Counted from the stretch's first letter, positions 6,647 through 15,589 are shown. The stretch is 64,000 nt of DNA from Serratia odorifera (GCF_900635445.1 NZ_LR134117.1:3782001-3846000), one strand, 5' to 3'. Numbers and translations: made by a program. Notes: generated by a model from the letters alone, not told the origin.

Positions 6647-8764
6647 ATGTCTGGGAATTTACTCACCAAACGCAGTGCGGTGTTTTGCTCCATCGCGTTG
6701 TTTATGCCACTGGCCTCGTGGGCCGAAGATACGCTGGTGGTCAGCGCAGCGCCGGCCGATACGGCGGATTCAGCAACCCACGGCTACACCGCCGCCACCA
6801 GCCGTGGGGCGACAAAAACCGATACGCCGTTGATTTTAACCGCACAGTCGGTTTCGGTTATCACGCGTCAACAAATGACCGATCAGAATGCGCTCACCGT
6901 TAATGATGCGCTGAAGTATACACCTGGCGTCTTCACTAACTTTGCCGGTGGCGCCACGCGCTACGACACCATTGCACTGCGCGGATTTCACGGCGGTGAT
7001 GTCAACAATACCTTTCTGGACGGACTCCGTCTGCTGAGTGACAGCGGCAGCTACAACGCGTTGCAGGTCGATCCCTGGTTCCTCGAACGCATTGACGTGA
7101 TCAAAGGGCCATCCTCGGTAATGTATGGTCAGAGTATTCCCGGCGGGCTGGTGGCGTTGACCAGTAAACAGCCGCGTTTCGCCAGCGAAGGGCATGTCAA
7201 CGTGATGGGGGGTAACAACGCCACCAAAGGCGGCGCTTTTGACGTTACCGGGCCGTTATCCGAGCAGTGGGCCTATCGTTTGACCGGCATGACCCGTAGC
7301 AGTGAAACCATGTACGATCACCAGCGTGAAGAACGCTACGCAATCGCTCCTTCGTTGCTGTGGCAACCGACGGCCAATACCTCGCTGCTGCTGAAGGCGT
7401 ACCTGCAAAAAGATCCTTCCGGCGGCTACCACAGCGCAGTGCCTGCCGACGGCAGCCTGTATTCCAGCCAGGGCGATAAGCTGGGTCGCGGTTTCTTCGA
7501 CGGCGACAGCGGTCATAACGTCTTCAAGCGCTGGGAGCAAATCTACAGCTACGCATTTTCCCACAGCTTTAACGACGTGTGGACTTTCCGGCAAAACGGC
7601 AGCTACACCCATTCCAACGTAGCGTTGGAACAGGTGTATCAGATTGGCTGGAATGACGATCACAGTATGTTGCACCGCTACTACAGCGGCTCCAATACCT
7701 CCTTGGATGCCTATGCGGTGGATAACCAACTGGAAGCCGATTTTGCTACCGGTCCGGTGGAGCATAAGGTGATGCTGGGGCTCGATTATCAGCGTTTTCG
7801 CAACAACCTGTGGGATGAAACTGCGCAGGCAACCGATTTGAACCCCTATACCGGCGCCGCGCAGCAGCCGGTGCTCAGTAACCTGGCACGCACCGATTCA
7901 CGACGCCACTATGAACAGACCGGCGTGTATTTGCAGGATGAAATCAGCCTGTATAACTGGTATCTCAATTTGTCGGGCCGCTACGATCGCCTGGAAAGCA
8001 AGAACGACAACCTGACGGCTGGTACTTCCGATGCGCGCAACGATCACCACTTCAGCGGCCGTGCCTCGCTGCTGTACAACTTCGACAATGGGCTGTCCCC
8101 TTACGCCAGTTACAGCTCTGCGGTAACGCCGGAAGCGTTGGCGGATCAGGACGGGCATATGCTCAAGCCGAGTACCAGCGAGCAGTATGAGGTCGGCCTC
8201 AAGTACCAACCGCCCGGCAGCAGCTCGCTGTACAGTGTGGCGTTGTACGACCTGACGCAGAAAAACGTGGCAAATCGGGTGGTGCAGCAAAGCTATTACG
8301 TCCCGGCGGGCAAGGTTCATTCGCAGGGGATTGAATTGGAGGCGCGTACCAGGCTGTCCGAGCGTCTGAGCCTGATCGCCGGCTATAGTTACAATAAAGT
8401 GAAGTTCAAAGATGCGGTTGATGGCAATGACGGCAATACGCCTTATTTGGCACCGGATCAAACGGCATCCCTGTGGGGGCAATATGACGCAGGCTATGGC
8501 GTTAACCTGGGGGCAGGGGTGCGTTACATCGGAAAACAATGGGCTGATAACGAAAATACCCTGCGTATTCCTTCGGTGACCTTACTGGATGCATCGGTGA
8601 GAATGAAGATGGATCAGTTGGCGCCGTCGTTGAAAGGAGCCTATGTGCAGTTGAACGTCAATAACCTGACCGACAGGAAATACGTCGCTGCCTGTTATGG
8701 CACCGGTTACTGCTATTGGGGGCAGGAGCGTAGCGTCGTTGCTACCGTGGGTTACGATTTCTGA
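6647..8764 (+). CDS. foxA: TonB-dependent ferrioxamine B receptor
   Basis: 705 residues. The ATG at 6647 is chosen because CAGGAA lies six bases upstream and a signal peptide follows directly (cleavage after FMPLASWA); the longer frame from a TTG at 6521 would start inside the Fur box. The mature N-terminus EDTLVVSA is the TonB box, then a plug domain (TAQSVSVITRQQMTDQNA; LERIDVIKGPSSVMYGQSIP) and a 22-strand barrel ending in the aromatic VATVGYDF. Segments such as TMYDHQREERYAIAPSLLWQP and LQKDPSGGYHSAVPADGS are those I know from Yersinia enterocolitica FoxA. It imports ferrioxamine across the outer membrane using energy from TonB (gene at 56605). Iron control by the Fur box upstream is expected. 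Confidence 0.9.
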   Translation: MSGNLLTKRSAVFCSIALFMPLASWAEDTLVVSAAPADTADSATHGYTAATSRGATKTDTPLILTAQSVSVITRQQMTDQNALTVNDALKYTPGVFTNFAGGATRYDTIALRGFHGGDVNNTFLDGLRLLSDSGSYNALQVDPWFLERIDVIKGPSSVMYGQSIPGGLVALTSKQPRFASEGHVNVMGGNNATKGGAFDVTGPLSEQWAYRLTGMTRSSETMYDHQREERYAIAPSLLWQPTANTSLLLKAYLQKDPSGGYHSAVPADGSLYSSQGDKLGRGFFDGDSGHNVFKRWEQIYSYAFSHSFNDVWTFRQNGSYTHSNVALEQVYQIGWNDDHSMLHRYYSGSNTSLDAYAVDNQLEADFATGPVEHKVMLGLDYQRFRNNLWDETAQATDLNPYTGAAQQPVLSNLARTDSRRHYEQTGVYLQDEISLYNWYLNLSGRYDRLESKNDNLTAGTSDARNDHHFSGRASLLYNFDNGLSPYASYSSAVTPEALADQDGHMLKPSTSEQYEVGLKYQPPGSSSLYSVALYDLTQKNVANRVVQQSYYVPAGKVHSQGIELEARTRLSERLSLIAGYSYNKVKFKDAVDGNDGNTPYLAPDQTASLWGQYDAGYGVNLGAGVRYIGKQWADNENTLRIPSVTLLDASVRMKMDQLAPSLKGAYVQLNVNNLTDRKYVAACYGTGYCYWGQERSVVATVGYDF

Positions 8765-8789
8765 TCGCCATGCCAGGGTAAACCATTAA

Positions 8790-8815
8790 CACCCCGTCGC
8801 AGTGCGGGCGGGGTG
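8790..8815. terminator. Hairpin after foxA, possible terminator
   Basis: Inverted repeat CACCCCG...CGGGGTG with a 12-base loop, 25 bases after the foxA stop. There is no T-run on either side, so it may be a weak or Rho-assisted terminator or simply an mRNA-stabilising hairpin between the convergent foxA and ghoT/ortT-like genes. Confidence 0.35.
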
Positions 8816-8823
8816 ATTCCGGC

Positions 8824-9000
8824 TTAAAACAGCGAAAACAACAATACTACCGGCAGACTTAATGGCCAGGTCAGGCCGATGGTGAGTGCGCTGATACAGC
8901 GAATTTTAACCGTGTCCCGGCTAACCAGATAGGTAAATACCATAGAAAATAACAGGCCAAACAAATAAAAATATTGTGTAGCAACCCACAGCGACGACAT
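8824..9000 (-). CDS. GhoT/OrtT-family small membrane toxin
   Basis: 58 residues, too short for most gene callers. Two hydrophobic helices flank a short basic loop (LVSRDTVKIRCISA), and the end (LTWPLSLPVVLLFSLF) closely resembles the shared C-terminus of E. coli GhoT and OrtT (TWPMSLPVALLFSLF). These peptides damage the inner membrane, lower ATP and promote persistence. GhoT is held back by the GhoS endoribonuclease encoded just upstream; OrtT has no dedicated antitoxin. No ghoS-like gene lies beside this one, so an OrtT-like orphan role is more likely. Start has a GGAA-type ribosome site. Convergent with foxA. Confidence 0.8.
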   Translation of the reverse strand: MSSLWVATQYFYLFGLLFSMVFTYLVSRDTVKIRCISALTIGLTWPLSLPVVLLFSLF

Positions 9001-9255
9001 GAAACCGATTCCAATGACTTAATTTAGCCGCGCATTCTAGGAGTTTCCCCTCGTCGAATCAACGGTTGCTGCATGCTAAGACGCCGTATCTTTATTTCCT
9101 GAGGTAATATCACCTTGGCGAGCCGCAATAACGTACCAATCTGCATTAATAAAATACCTCCATATAATAACATTATCGCAACGTTGTTATTACAATGCCC
9201 TCATGATGGCAAAGAACGCTTATTTATTGGTTATAAGTATGTTTAACACCAGGAG

Positions 9256-9469
9256 ATGGCATCTTCGGTTATTGCAAGCCTGGCGGGTGTCTTTGCCGTT
9301 GGGTTGGCCGGGGAAGGGCCACCACAGCCGCCGTGGTCAGTGAAAGGTTACCCGCTGCTGGTGGCAGTCAATGATAAAAGCGCCGGCGTTGCTCAAGGTT
9401 TTTATGCAAAAAATACACCTAGCCGACAATGATCGCGTCAGTGTCGTCACAGACAGTATTGATCACTGA
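9256..9469 (+). pseudogene. Possible frameshifted remnant, weak VWA-like similarity
   Basis: An ATG opens a 58-codon frame (MASSVIASLAGVFAVGLAGE...) ending at 9432. If one A is dropped from the AAAA at 9376-9379, the frame continues as APALLKVFMQKIHLADNDRV, then SVV, to a stop at 9467-9469. That tail loosely resembles the conserved part of YfbK-type von Willebrand A proteins (LPLLKxxLKLLVxQLxxxDRVSIV), preceded by a PLLVAV strand, but the metal-site DxSGSM is absent. It may be a gene remnant, or chance. GAGATGG places the ribosome site too close to the ATG. Low confidence. Confidence 0.2.
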
Positions 9470-9528
9470 TTGAAATTGTTAAATGGATATAATATGTTGG
9501 TAACTCATCAGCAAGTTAAGGAGTTATC

Positions 9529-9690
9529 ATGGGTTTTTGGCGTATTGTTTTTACCATTATTTTACCCCCGCTGGGTGTGCTGCTGGATAAAGGCATCGGT
9601 GGCGCGTTTATCCTTAATATCATCCTGACGCTGCTGGGATACTTCCCGGGTCTGATTCACGCTTTCTGGGTGCAAACCAAGCAATCCTGA
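9529..9690 (+). CDS. YqaE/Pmp3 family small membrane protein
   Basis: 53 residues, two transmembrane helices: FWRIVFTIILPPLGVLLD and GGAFILNIILTLLGYFPGLI, with the ILPPLGVLL and LTLLGYFPGLIHAFWV motifs that define the Pmp3/UPF0057 (YqaE) family. Members are stress-induced inner-membrane proteins thought to affect membrane potential or ion balance. AAGGAG lies five bases before the ATG. Stands alone between the toxin-like gene and yeaH. Confidence 0.88.
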   Translation: MGFWRIVFTIILPPLGVLLDKGIGGAFILNIILTLLGYFPGLIHAFWVQTKQS

Positions 9691-9750
9691 TCCTTGCGAG
9701 CCATTGAGTCCCGGCCGCGCCGCGCCGGGCTTCATAGCCGCCATACAGCG

Positions 9751-9837
9751 TTAAATATGCAGCATTTGAACAAATAACCACGCCAAAACAACCGCCAACG
9801 CGCCGGTCGTAACAAGAATGCACAGCATTTCCTTCAC
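9751..9837 (-). CDS. Candidate 28-residue hydrophobic peptide
   Basis: A GTG start with AAGGA seven bases upstream opens a 28-codon frame whose product is almost one single hydrophobic helix (ILVTTGALAVVLAWLFVQML) between a short KEM start and LHI end. This is the layout of known single-helix small proteins of enterobacteria. No family recognised and no independent evidence of expression; listed because the ribosome site and composition are good. Confidence 0.35.
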   Translation of the reverse strand: MKEMLCILVTTGALAVVLAWLFVQMLHI

Positions 9838-9956
9838 AGACGAAATCCTTTCTCTGGGCCGCTAAAACATTTGTTGTTGTTTTTACGGCAGATTCTAGAT
9901 CTGTATGGGTAAAATTCCTAGTTAAAAATGCGCGTGAGCCGTGTCGTTAGCGGCAT

Positions 9957-9982
9957 AAAAAAACCGGCCACGGGGGCCGGTT
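9957..9982 (-). terminator. Rho-independent terminator of yeaG-yeaH
   Basis: Stem AACCGGCC/GGCCGGTT around ACGGG, with a run of A's on its left side, which becomes the U-tract on the minus strand. It lies 19 bases after the yeaH stop. Confidence 0.8.
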
Positions 9983-10000
9983 GATGACCGCGGCATGGTT

Positions 10001-11269
10001 TTACGCGGTTTGCGTGCGGAACAGTTCGCGGAATACCGGATAAATGTCATCCGGCTCGCGGATATGTTGCATGGCGAAGTTATCAAATCTGGCCTGCAAA
10101 TCTTCATATTCCCGCCATAGCGTCTGATGGGCGCGGCGGGTGATTTCGATATAGCTGTAGTAACGTACCATTGGCAGCAGTTTCTTGGTCAGCAGCTCAT
10201 GGCACAGCGGTGAGTCGTCAGCCCAGTTATCGCCATCCGAGGCCTGCGCCGCATAGATGTTCCATTGAGCCGGGTTGTAGCGTTCCTCCACCACTTCATG
10301 CATCAGTTTCAGCGCACTGGATACAATGGTGCCGCCGGTTTCCTGCGAATAGAAGAATTCCTGTTCGTCGACTTCCTTCGCCTGGGTGTGGTGGCGAATA
10401 TAAACCACCTCGACGTTTTTATAGGTTCGGCTGAGGAACAGGTAGAGCAGGATGTAGAAGCGCTTGGCCATGTCTTTGGTGGCCTGATCCATTGAGCCGG
10501 AAACGTCCATCAGGCAGAACATCACCGCCTGGCTGGAGGGTTCAGGGCGACGTTCGTAGTTTTTGTAGCGTAAGTCAAAGGTGTCGATAAACGGCACTTT
10601 TTTGATCTTCTGGCGCAGCTCGGCAATCTCCTTGCGCAGCCGCTCCTCCTCCAGCAGTTGAACCGGTTCGGTATTTTCCAGATCGGTCAGCTGCTGTTCC
10701 AGTTGCTGCAGTTCTCGTCGTTTACCGGCGGTCATGGCGGTGCGACGGGCCAACGAATTTTGCAGCGAACGCACCACGCTGATGTTGGCTGGCACCCCGT
10801 TGGCGGTATAGCCCGCACGATGCGTTTTGAATTCGGTCAACTGCTTGTACTGATTTTTCTTCAGGTTCGGCAGTGCCAGATCCTCAAACAGCAGATCGAG
10901 ATATTCGTCCTTGGATATCTGGAAGATGAACTCGTCCTGACCTTCGCCGTCCTGACTGGCATTGCCCTGGCCGCTACCGCCGCCGCCGCCGCCTTGCGGA
11001 CGTTCGACGCGATCGTTCTGCACAAAGTGGTCATTGCCGGGGTGAACGCGATGGCGTGTGCCGCCGCGACCCTGATGGAACATCGGTTCGTTTATATCGT
11101 CAGTCGGAATCGATACCGATTCGCCACTGTCTACGTCGGTGACCGAACGCTTGTTGATGGCTTCGGCAATCGACTGTTTTATTTGTGACTTGTAACGGCG
11201 CAAGAAACGTTGGCGGTTAACCATGCTCTTGTTTTTGCCGTTAAGCCGTCGGTCAATAAAGTAAGCCAT
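10001..11269 (-). CDS. yeaH: YeaH family protein (DUF444, VWA-like)
   Basis: 422 residues from the ATG at 11269, which follows GGGGGAAC; the frame runs 36 bases further upstream but E. coli YeaH (427 residues) starts MxYFIDRRLNGKNKS as here. An N-terminal half rich in glycine and charged residues (GGGGGSGQGNASQDGEGQ at ~95) is followed by a VWA-like domain with the metal-site motif MDVSGSMDQATKDMAKRFY. It acts with the PrkA-type kinase YeaG in nitrogen-starvation and stationary-phase responses; its exact job is unknown. It follows yeaG by 107 bases in the usual yeaG-yeaH order. Confidence 0.92.
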   Translation of the reverse strand: MAYFIDRRLNGKNKSMVNRQRFLRRYKSQIKQSIAEAINKRSVTDVDSGESVSIPTDDINEPMFHQGRGGTRHRVHPGNDHFVQNDRVERPQGGGGGGSGQGNASQDGEGQDEFIFQISKDEYLDLLFEDLALPNLKKNQYKQLTEFKTHRAGYTANGVPANISVVRSLQNSLARRTAMTAGKRRELQQLEQQLTDLENTEPVQLLEEERLRKEIAELRQKIKKVPFIDTFDLRYKNYERRPEPSSQAVMFCLMDVSGSMDQATKDMAKRFYILLYLFLSRTYKNVEVVYIRHHTQAKEVDEQEFFYSQETGGTIVSSALKLMHEVVEERYNPAQWNIYAAQASDGDNWADDSPLCHELLTKKLLPMVRYYSYIEITRRAHQTLWREYEDLQARFDNFAMQHIREPDDIYPVFRELFRTQTA

Positions 11270-11376
11270 AGTTCCCCCAGACGACGTTGCCAACTTTTTC
11301 CTCACGCTTGCAAACTGCCGCCGGTTAACGCGCGGCAGTCTGAAACAGGCTGAGAATAGTTATATCGACACAGACG

Positions 11377-13311
11377 TTATGATGATTTCCTTACCCGTAA
11401 ATACCATTCACACAGCAGGCGAACCTGCTTGCGGGTATAGCCTTTTTCCATCATGCGATCGACAAAATCGTCGTGTTTTTTCTGCTCGTCCGTTGAGGTC
11501 TTGGCGTTAAACGAAATTACCGGCAGCAACTCTTCGGTGTTCGAGAACATTTTCTTCTCGATCACCGTACGCAGCTTCTCATAACTGGTCCAGTTCGGGT
11601 TACGGCCATTGTTGTTGGCACGGGCGCGCAGCACGAAGTTGACGATTTCATTGCGGAAATCCTTCGGGTTGCTGATGCCGGCCGGTTTTTCAATTTTCTC
11701 CAGTTCGGCGTTAAGTGATTCCCGGTCAAACAGTTGACCGGTATCAGGGTCACGGTACTCTTGATCCTGGATCCAGAAGTCGGCGTAGGTCACGTAGCGG
11801 TCAAAAATGTTCTGACCGTATTCAGAATAGGATTCCAGATAGGCGGTCTGGATCTCTTTGCCAATGAATTCAGCGTATTTCGGGATCAGATAGCCTTTCA
11901 GATGCTCAAGATATTTTTCCGCCAGATCCTGCGGGAATTGTTCACGCTCGATCTGCTGTTCCAGTACGTAGAACAGATGAACCGGGTTGGCTGCCACTTC
12001 GGTGTGGTCGAAGTTGAACACCCGTGACAGTATCTTGAAGGCAAAACGGGTTGAAAGACCGTTCATGCCTTCGTCCACCCCGGCGTAATCACGATACTCC
12101 TGATACGATTTTGCCTTCGGATCGGTATCTTTCAGGCTTTCACCATCGTAGACCCGCATTTTTGAATAGGTGCTGGAGTTTTCCGGCTCCTTCAATCGCG
12201 ACAGGACGGTGAAGCGCGCCAGGGTTTCCAGCGTGCCCGGCGCGCATGGCGCATGGGACAGTTCGCTGTGATCCAGCAGCTTGTCATAAATCTTGATCTC
12301 CTCTGACACTCGCAGGCAGTAGGGCACCTTGACGATATAGACGCGGTCGAGGAAGGCTTCGTTGTTTTTGTTGTTGCGGAAGGTGACCCACTCCGATTCG
12401 TTGGAGTGCGCCAGGATAATGCCGTTGAACGGCAGGGCGGAAATACCCTCGGTACCGTTATAGTTACCTTCCTGAGTGGCGGTCAGCAGCGGGTGCAACA
12501 CTTTGATCGGCGCCTTGAACATCTCGACGAATTCCATAATCCCCTGGTTGGCCCGGCACAGCGCACCGGAGTAGCCATAGGCGTCCGGATCGTTCTGCGC
12601 ATGGTTTTCCAATTTACGGATGTCGACCTTGCCGACCAGTGCTGAAATATCCTGGTTGTTCTCATCACCCGGCTCGGTCTTGGCAATCGCGATCTGCTCC
12701 AGAATGGAAGGGCGCACTTTTACCACCTTGAACTTGGTGATATCGCCACCAAACTCGTGCAAACGCTTCGCTGCCCATGGTGACATGATGGTGCCGAGGT
12801 AGCGACGCGGAATGTTGTACTCTTTTTCCAGAATATTGGCGTCTTCCTGCGGGTTGAACAGGCACAGCGGATGGTCGTTGACCGGGCTGCGTTCGCCGTT
12901 GGCGCTGAGGGTATAAATCGGCACCAGTTGCATCAACGCCTTCAGGCGTTCTGCCAATGAGGACTTACCGCCGCCCACCGGGCCCAGCAGGTAAAGGATT
13001 TGTTTTTTCTCTTCGAGACCCTGTGCGGCGTGTTTCAGGTAAGAGACTATCTGCTCGATAGCTTCTTCCATGCCGTAGAATTCCTCGAAGGCCGGATAGC
13101 GTGCGATCACGCGGTTGGAGAACAGGCGAGACATGCGTGACTCAAGCGCGGTGTCGACCATGACCGGTTCACCGATAGCCATGAGCAGACGTTCCGCGGC
13201 ATTGGCGTAGGCACTGCGATCTTGCCGGCAAATGGTAAGAAATTCCTGCAGTGTGAACTCTTCGTCCTTGGCAGCTTCGTAGCGCTGGCGATAGTGGTCA
13301 AATATGTTCAT
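11377..13311 (-). CDS. yeaG: PrkA family serine protein kinase YeaG
   Basis: 644 residues from the ATG at 13311 (MNIFDHYRQRYEAAKDEEF), identical in length and start to E. coli YeaG. It has an N-terminal AAA+ region with Walker A LLGPVGGGKSSLAER (~residue 105) and a C-terminal PrkA kinase region. YeaG is a cytoplasmic Ser/Thr kinase, induced by RpoS and nitrogen starvation, acting with YeaH. The reading frame stays open 108 bases upstream of this start, but that extension is not conserved. Promoter must lie in the 444-base gap shared with mipA. Confidence 0.95.
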   Translation of the reverse strand: MNIFDHYRQRYEAAKDEEFTLQEFLTICRQDRSAYANAAERLLMAIGEPVMVDTALESRMSRLFSNRVIARYPAFEEFYGMEEAIEQIVSYLKHAAQGLEEKKQILYLLGPVGGGKSSLAERLKALMQLVPIYTLSANGERSPVNDHPLCLFNPQEDANILEKEYNIPRRYLGTIMSPWAAKRLHEFGGDITKFKVVKVRPSILEQIAIAKTEPGDENNQDISALVGKVDIRKLENHAQNDPDAYGYSGALCRANQGIMEFVEMFKAPIKVLHPLLTATQEGNYNGTEGISALPFNGIILAHSNESEWVTFRNNKNNEAFLDRVYIVKVPYCLRVSEEIKIYDKLLDHSELSHAPCAPGTLETLARFTVLSRLKEPENSSTYSKMRVYDGESLKDTDPKAKSYQEYRDYAGVDEGMNGLSTRFAFKILSRVFNFDHTEVAANPVHLFYVLEQQIEREQFPQDLAEKYLEHLKGYLIPKYAEFIGKEIQTAYLESYSEYGQNIFDRYVTYADFWIQDQEYRDPDTGQLFDRESLNAELEKIEKPAGISNPKDFRNEIVNFVLRARANNNGRNPNWTSYEKLRTVIEKKMFSNTEELLPVISFNAKTSTDEQKKHDDFVDRMMEKGYTRKQVRLLCEWYLRVRKSS

Positions 13312-13755
13312 GGCGATGCCCGTCCTTTCGTTATTAGCACAGGTTAAAGGGAGCGTTTCATAGTCTTCTGGCCCCCGAAAGAAGAAGTTAATACCTGAGT
13401 ACAGCAACCCGTATGCCAACTTGGTGCGCTTATTATCGCGAGTTGCGCTGTATTGCCACTGGGCTCAGGGTAATTTCACCTTCTGATTTAAGCTTAGTTG
13501 GCATAGCGGAAAATTTCCTGTCAACGAAAAAGCTTTTTTTAAGTCATATCAATGACTCAGTTATTGCAGGGTTTGCGGGGGGCCTTGTCGGGCGCGGGCT
13601 GCGCGCTAAAACGTCATGCTTCTGACATTCTTTATACATATTTCAGAATTAACTTAACGGATCTTGCTAATTTTCAAATGTAAATTTAAAGCGCGTAACC
13701 GAAATTTCACATACACTATCGCCGCTATTAATCTGTCATTTATGGAAGAGAACCA
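13312..13755. other. Intergenic region between divergent yeaG and mipA
   Basis: 444 bases holding both promoters. The part nearest mipA is AT-rich; the part nearest yeaG carries the conserved leader. I see no convincing small gene or RNA. Confidence 0.5.
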
Positions 13756-14505
13756 GTGAAGATATTTCAATTCAAAACGCTAGCGGTTATCGCGTCTGCT
13801 ATGGTGTGTGCACAGAGTGCTCAGGCGGGAACCTGGTCGCTCGGTGCATCTGCGTTGGTGAGCCCGGATCCTTATCGCGGTAATCAGACTCGCGTTTATC
13901 CGGTACCGGTTATCAACTATGAAGCCGATGACTTCTACTTCCGTACGCTGACGGCTGGTTACTACCTGTGGAAAGATCAGGAAAACCAGTTGAGCGTAAT
14001 GGCGTTCTATTCGCCATTGCACTATAAGCCAGGCGACAGCGATGACGATCGCATGAAACAGCTGAACAAGCGCCGGGCGACGTTGATGGCGGGGGTTGCG
14101 TATTCGCATAACGCAGAGTGGGGCACCATTCGCACCACCTTTGCCGGCGATACCCTGGATTACAGTAACGGCATGATCGGCGATCTGGCCTACCTGTACA
14201 AGTTCCAGCTGGATGCCTGGACGCTGACGCCGGGCGTTGGCGTGACCTGGAACAGCAAGAATCAGAACAAATACTACTATGGCGTCAGCGAGGGTGAATC
14301 GCGTCGCAGCGGTTTGAACAGCTACACGCCTAACGACAGCTGGACGCCGTACGTTGAGCTGAGCGCCAACTACCAGATTAATGAAGCATGGAACGCCTTC
14401 TTTATGGGCCGCTATGTGCAATTGTCTGATGAGGTCAAAGACAGCCCGATGGTAGATAAATCCTACACCGGCATGCTGTGGACCGGAGTCAGTTACAGTT
14501 TCTAA
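13756..14505 (+). CDS. mipA: MipA/OmpV family outer-membrane scaffold protein
   Basis: 249 residues, starting at a GTG after GGAAGAGAACCA. Signal peptide MKIFQFKTLAVIASAMVCAQ with cleavage after AQSAQA. The mature protein is a predicted beta-barrel ending in the aromatic WTGVSYSF, typical of outer-membrane insertion. MipA links the lytic transglycosylase MltA and PBP1B in E. coli. Beside yeaG as in E. coli (where yeaE lies between it and yeaD; yeaE is absent here). Confidence 0.9.
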   Translation: MKIFQFKTLAVIASAMVCAQSAQAGTWSLGASALVSPDPYRGNQTRVYPVPVINYEADDFYFRTLTAGYYLWKDQENQLSVMAFYSPLHYKPGDSDDDRMKQLNKRRATLMAGVAYSHNAEWGTIRTTFAGDTLDYSNGMIGDLAYLYKFQLDAWTLTPGVGVTWNSKNQNKYYYGVSEGESRRSGLNSYTPNDSWTPYVELSANYQINEAWNAFFMGRYVQLSDEVKDSPMVDKSYTGMLWTGVSYSF

Positions 14506-14540
14506 GCTTTTCGCACGATTTTCGTGCGTTACAGGCATTA

Positions 14541-14564
14541 AAAAGGGGCGCTGGCGCCCCTTTT
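14541..14564. terminator. Bidirectional terminator between mipA and yeaD
   Basis: Perfect inverted repeat AAAAGGGGCG-CTGG-CGCCCCTTTT with T- and A-runs on the two flanks, placed between convergent mipA and yeaD. Confidence 0.85.
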
Positions 14565-14607
14565 GCCTATCTGTCACCGAGAAAGCGGCGGTGTGCCGCT
14601 GCGGCGT

Positions 14608-15486
14608 TTATACGCCGTTTTTGCGGCAACGCAAGGTCACACCGAGCCGTGCCGGCTGTTCGCCACTGGCAATCAACGGCTTGCTGATACGACCGGTTTC
14701 CACACAAACCATGGTTTTATAACCGTCGTTAGCCATATCGGCCATGCTGCAAGACAGTTCAACGCCCGGATTCCAGGCAATCACATCGCTCATATGGTGA
14801 TGATGCACTTCAATACTGCGTTGCAGGGTGGGGTCTTTTATCACGCTATAAGGCTCTGGCTGGGTGTAGACACGATCGGTTTGCCCAACAAACACCACGT
14901 CGCCAACCTGACGCGCTGCGGCGCCATTGGCCACTTTATCCAGATAATGCTCACCCAGCCCGGCCACTTTAATCGTTTCGATATCGCCGACCTGGAAATA
15001 GGTATGCAGTGCGGCAGTCGCCTGGTAATCCCCGTGCGATTCCAGCTCGATTTCACACTCTTCCCCCAGTTTGAAGCGGGCGATCAGCGTGAACGGATGC
15101 GGCCACAGCTTGCGGGTCTGTTCATTATCTTGCAGGGTAAAGGTCAGGATCACGCCGTCCTGGTCTTCGTCGTGCGCTGTCAGCGACCACGGCATATTAC
15201 GTGCAAAACCATGCGAAGGTTTACCCGCCGGGCCAAACCATGGCCAGCAGATCGGCACGCCGCCGCGAATGGCATTGCCCGGCGTGAAAGGCGTATTTTT
15301 GCTAAGCCATACCACCGGTTGTTCACCGCTGGGTTGCCAGGCCACCAGATGGGCGCCTTGCAGGGTAACCGCAGCGCGCACTTTTGGGTGCGAAACGACG
15401 ATCACCGGCAGCGCATCCAGTTGACGTTGGCTGATGTAAGGGGAAATTTGTTCCGCTATTGGGAGGGTAAACAGTTTATCGTTCAT
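14608..15486 (-). CDS. yeaD: D-hexose-6-phosphate mutarotase
   Basis: 292 residues (E. coli YeaD 294). Aldose-1-epimerase superfamily beta-sandwich: GGVPICWPWFGPAGKPSHGF carries the substrate-phosphate region, ALHTYFQVGDI the catalytic His, and WNPGVELSCSMADMANDGYK the catalytic Glu area. It interconverts alpha and beta glucose-6-phosphate. It lies 103 bases after gapA on the same strand, as in E. coli, fitting a link to glycolysis. Confidence 0.92.
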   Translation of the reverse strand: MNDKLFTLPIAEQISPYISQRQLDALPVIVVSHPKVRAAVTLQGAHLVAWQPSGEQPVVWLSKNTPFTPGNAIRGGVPICWPWFGPAGKPSHGFARNMPWSLTAHDEDQDGVILTFTLQDNEQTRKLWPHPFTLIARFKLGEECEIELESHGDYQATAALHTYFQVGDIETIKVAGLGEHYLDKVANGAAARQVGDVVFVGQTDRVYTQPEPYSVIKDPTLQRSIEVHHHHMSDVIAWNPGVELSCSMADMANDGYKTMVCVETGRISKPLIASGEQPARLGVTLRCRKNGV

Positions 15487-15544
15487 CGCGTTGCCTTATA
15501 TTTGCCATACCCGTCAGGTTATCGGCTATACAGAAAGCAAAAAA

Positions 15545-15564
15545 GGGCGACAAAAATGTCGCCC
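15545..15564 (-). terminator. Rho-independent terminator of gapA
   Basis: Stem GGGCGAC/GTCGCCC with a six-base loop and an A-run on the left (U-tract on the minus strand), 25 bases after the gapA stop. It separates gapA from yeaD. Confidence 0.8.
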
Positions 15565-15589
15565 TCATGATCAGCAGTACATCATCCCA

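Noticed and set aside
13780..14577. 265-codon minus-strand frame opposite mipA
   Set aside because: Shadow of mipA; composition is not protein-like.
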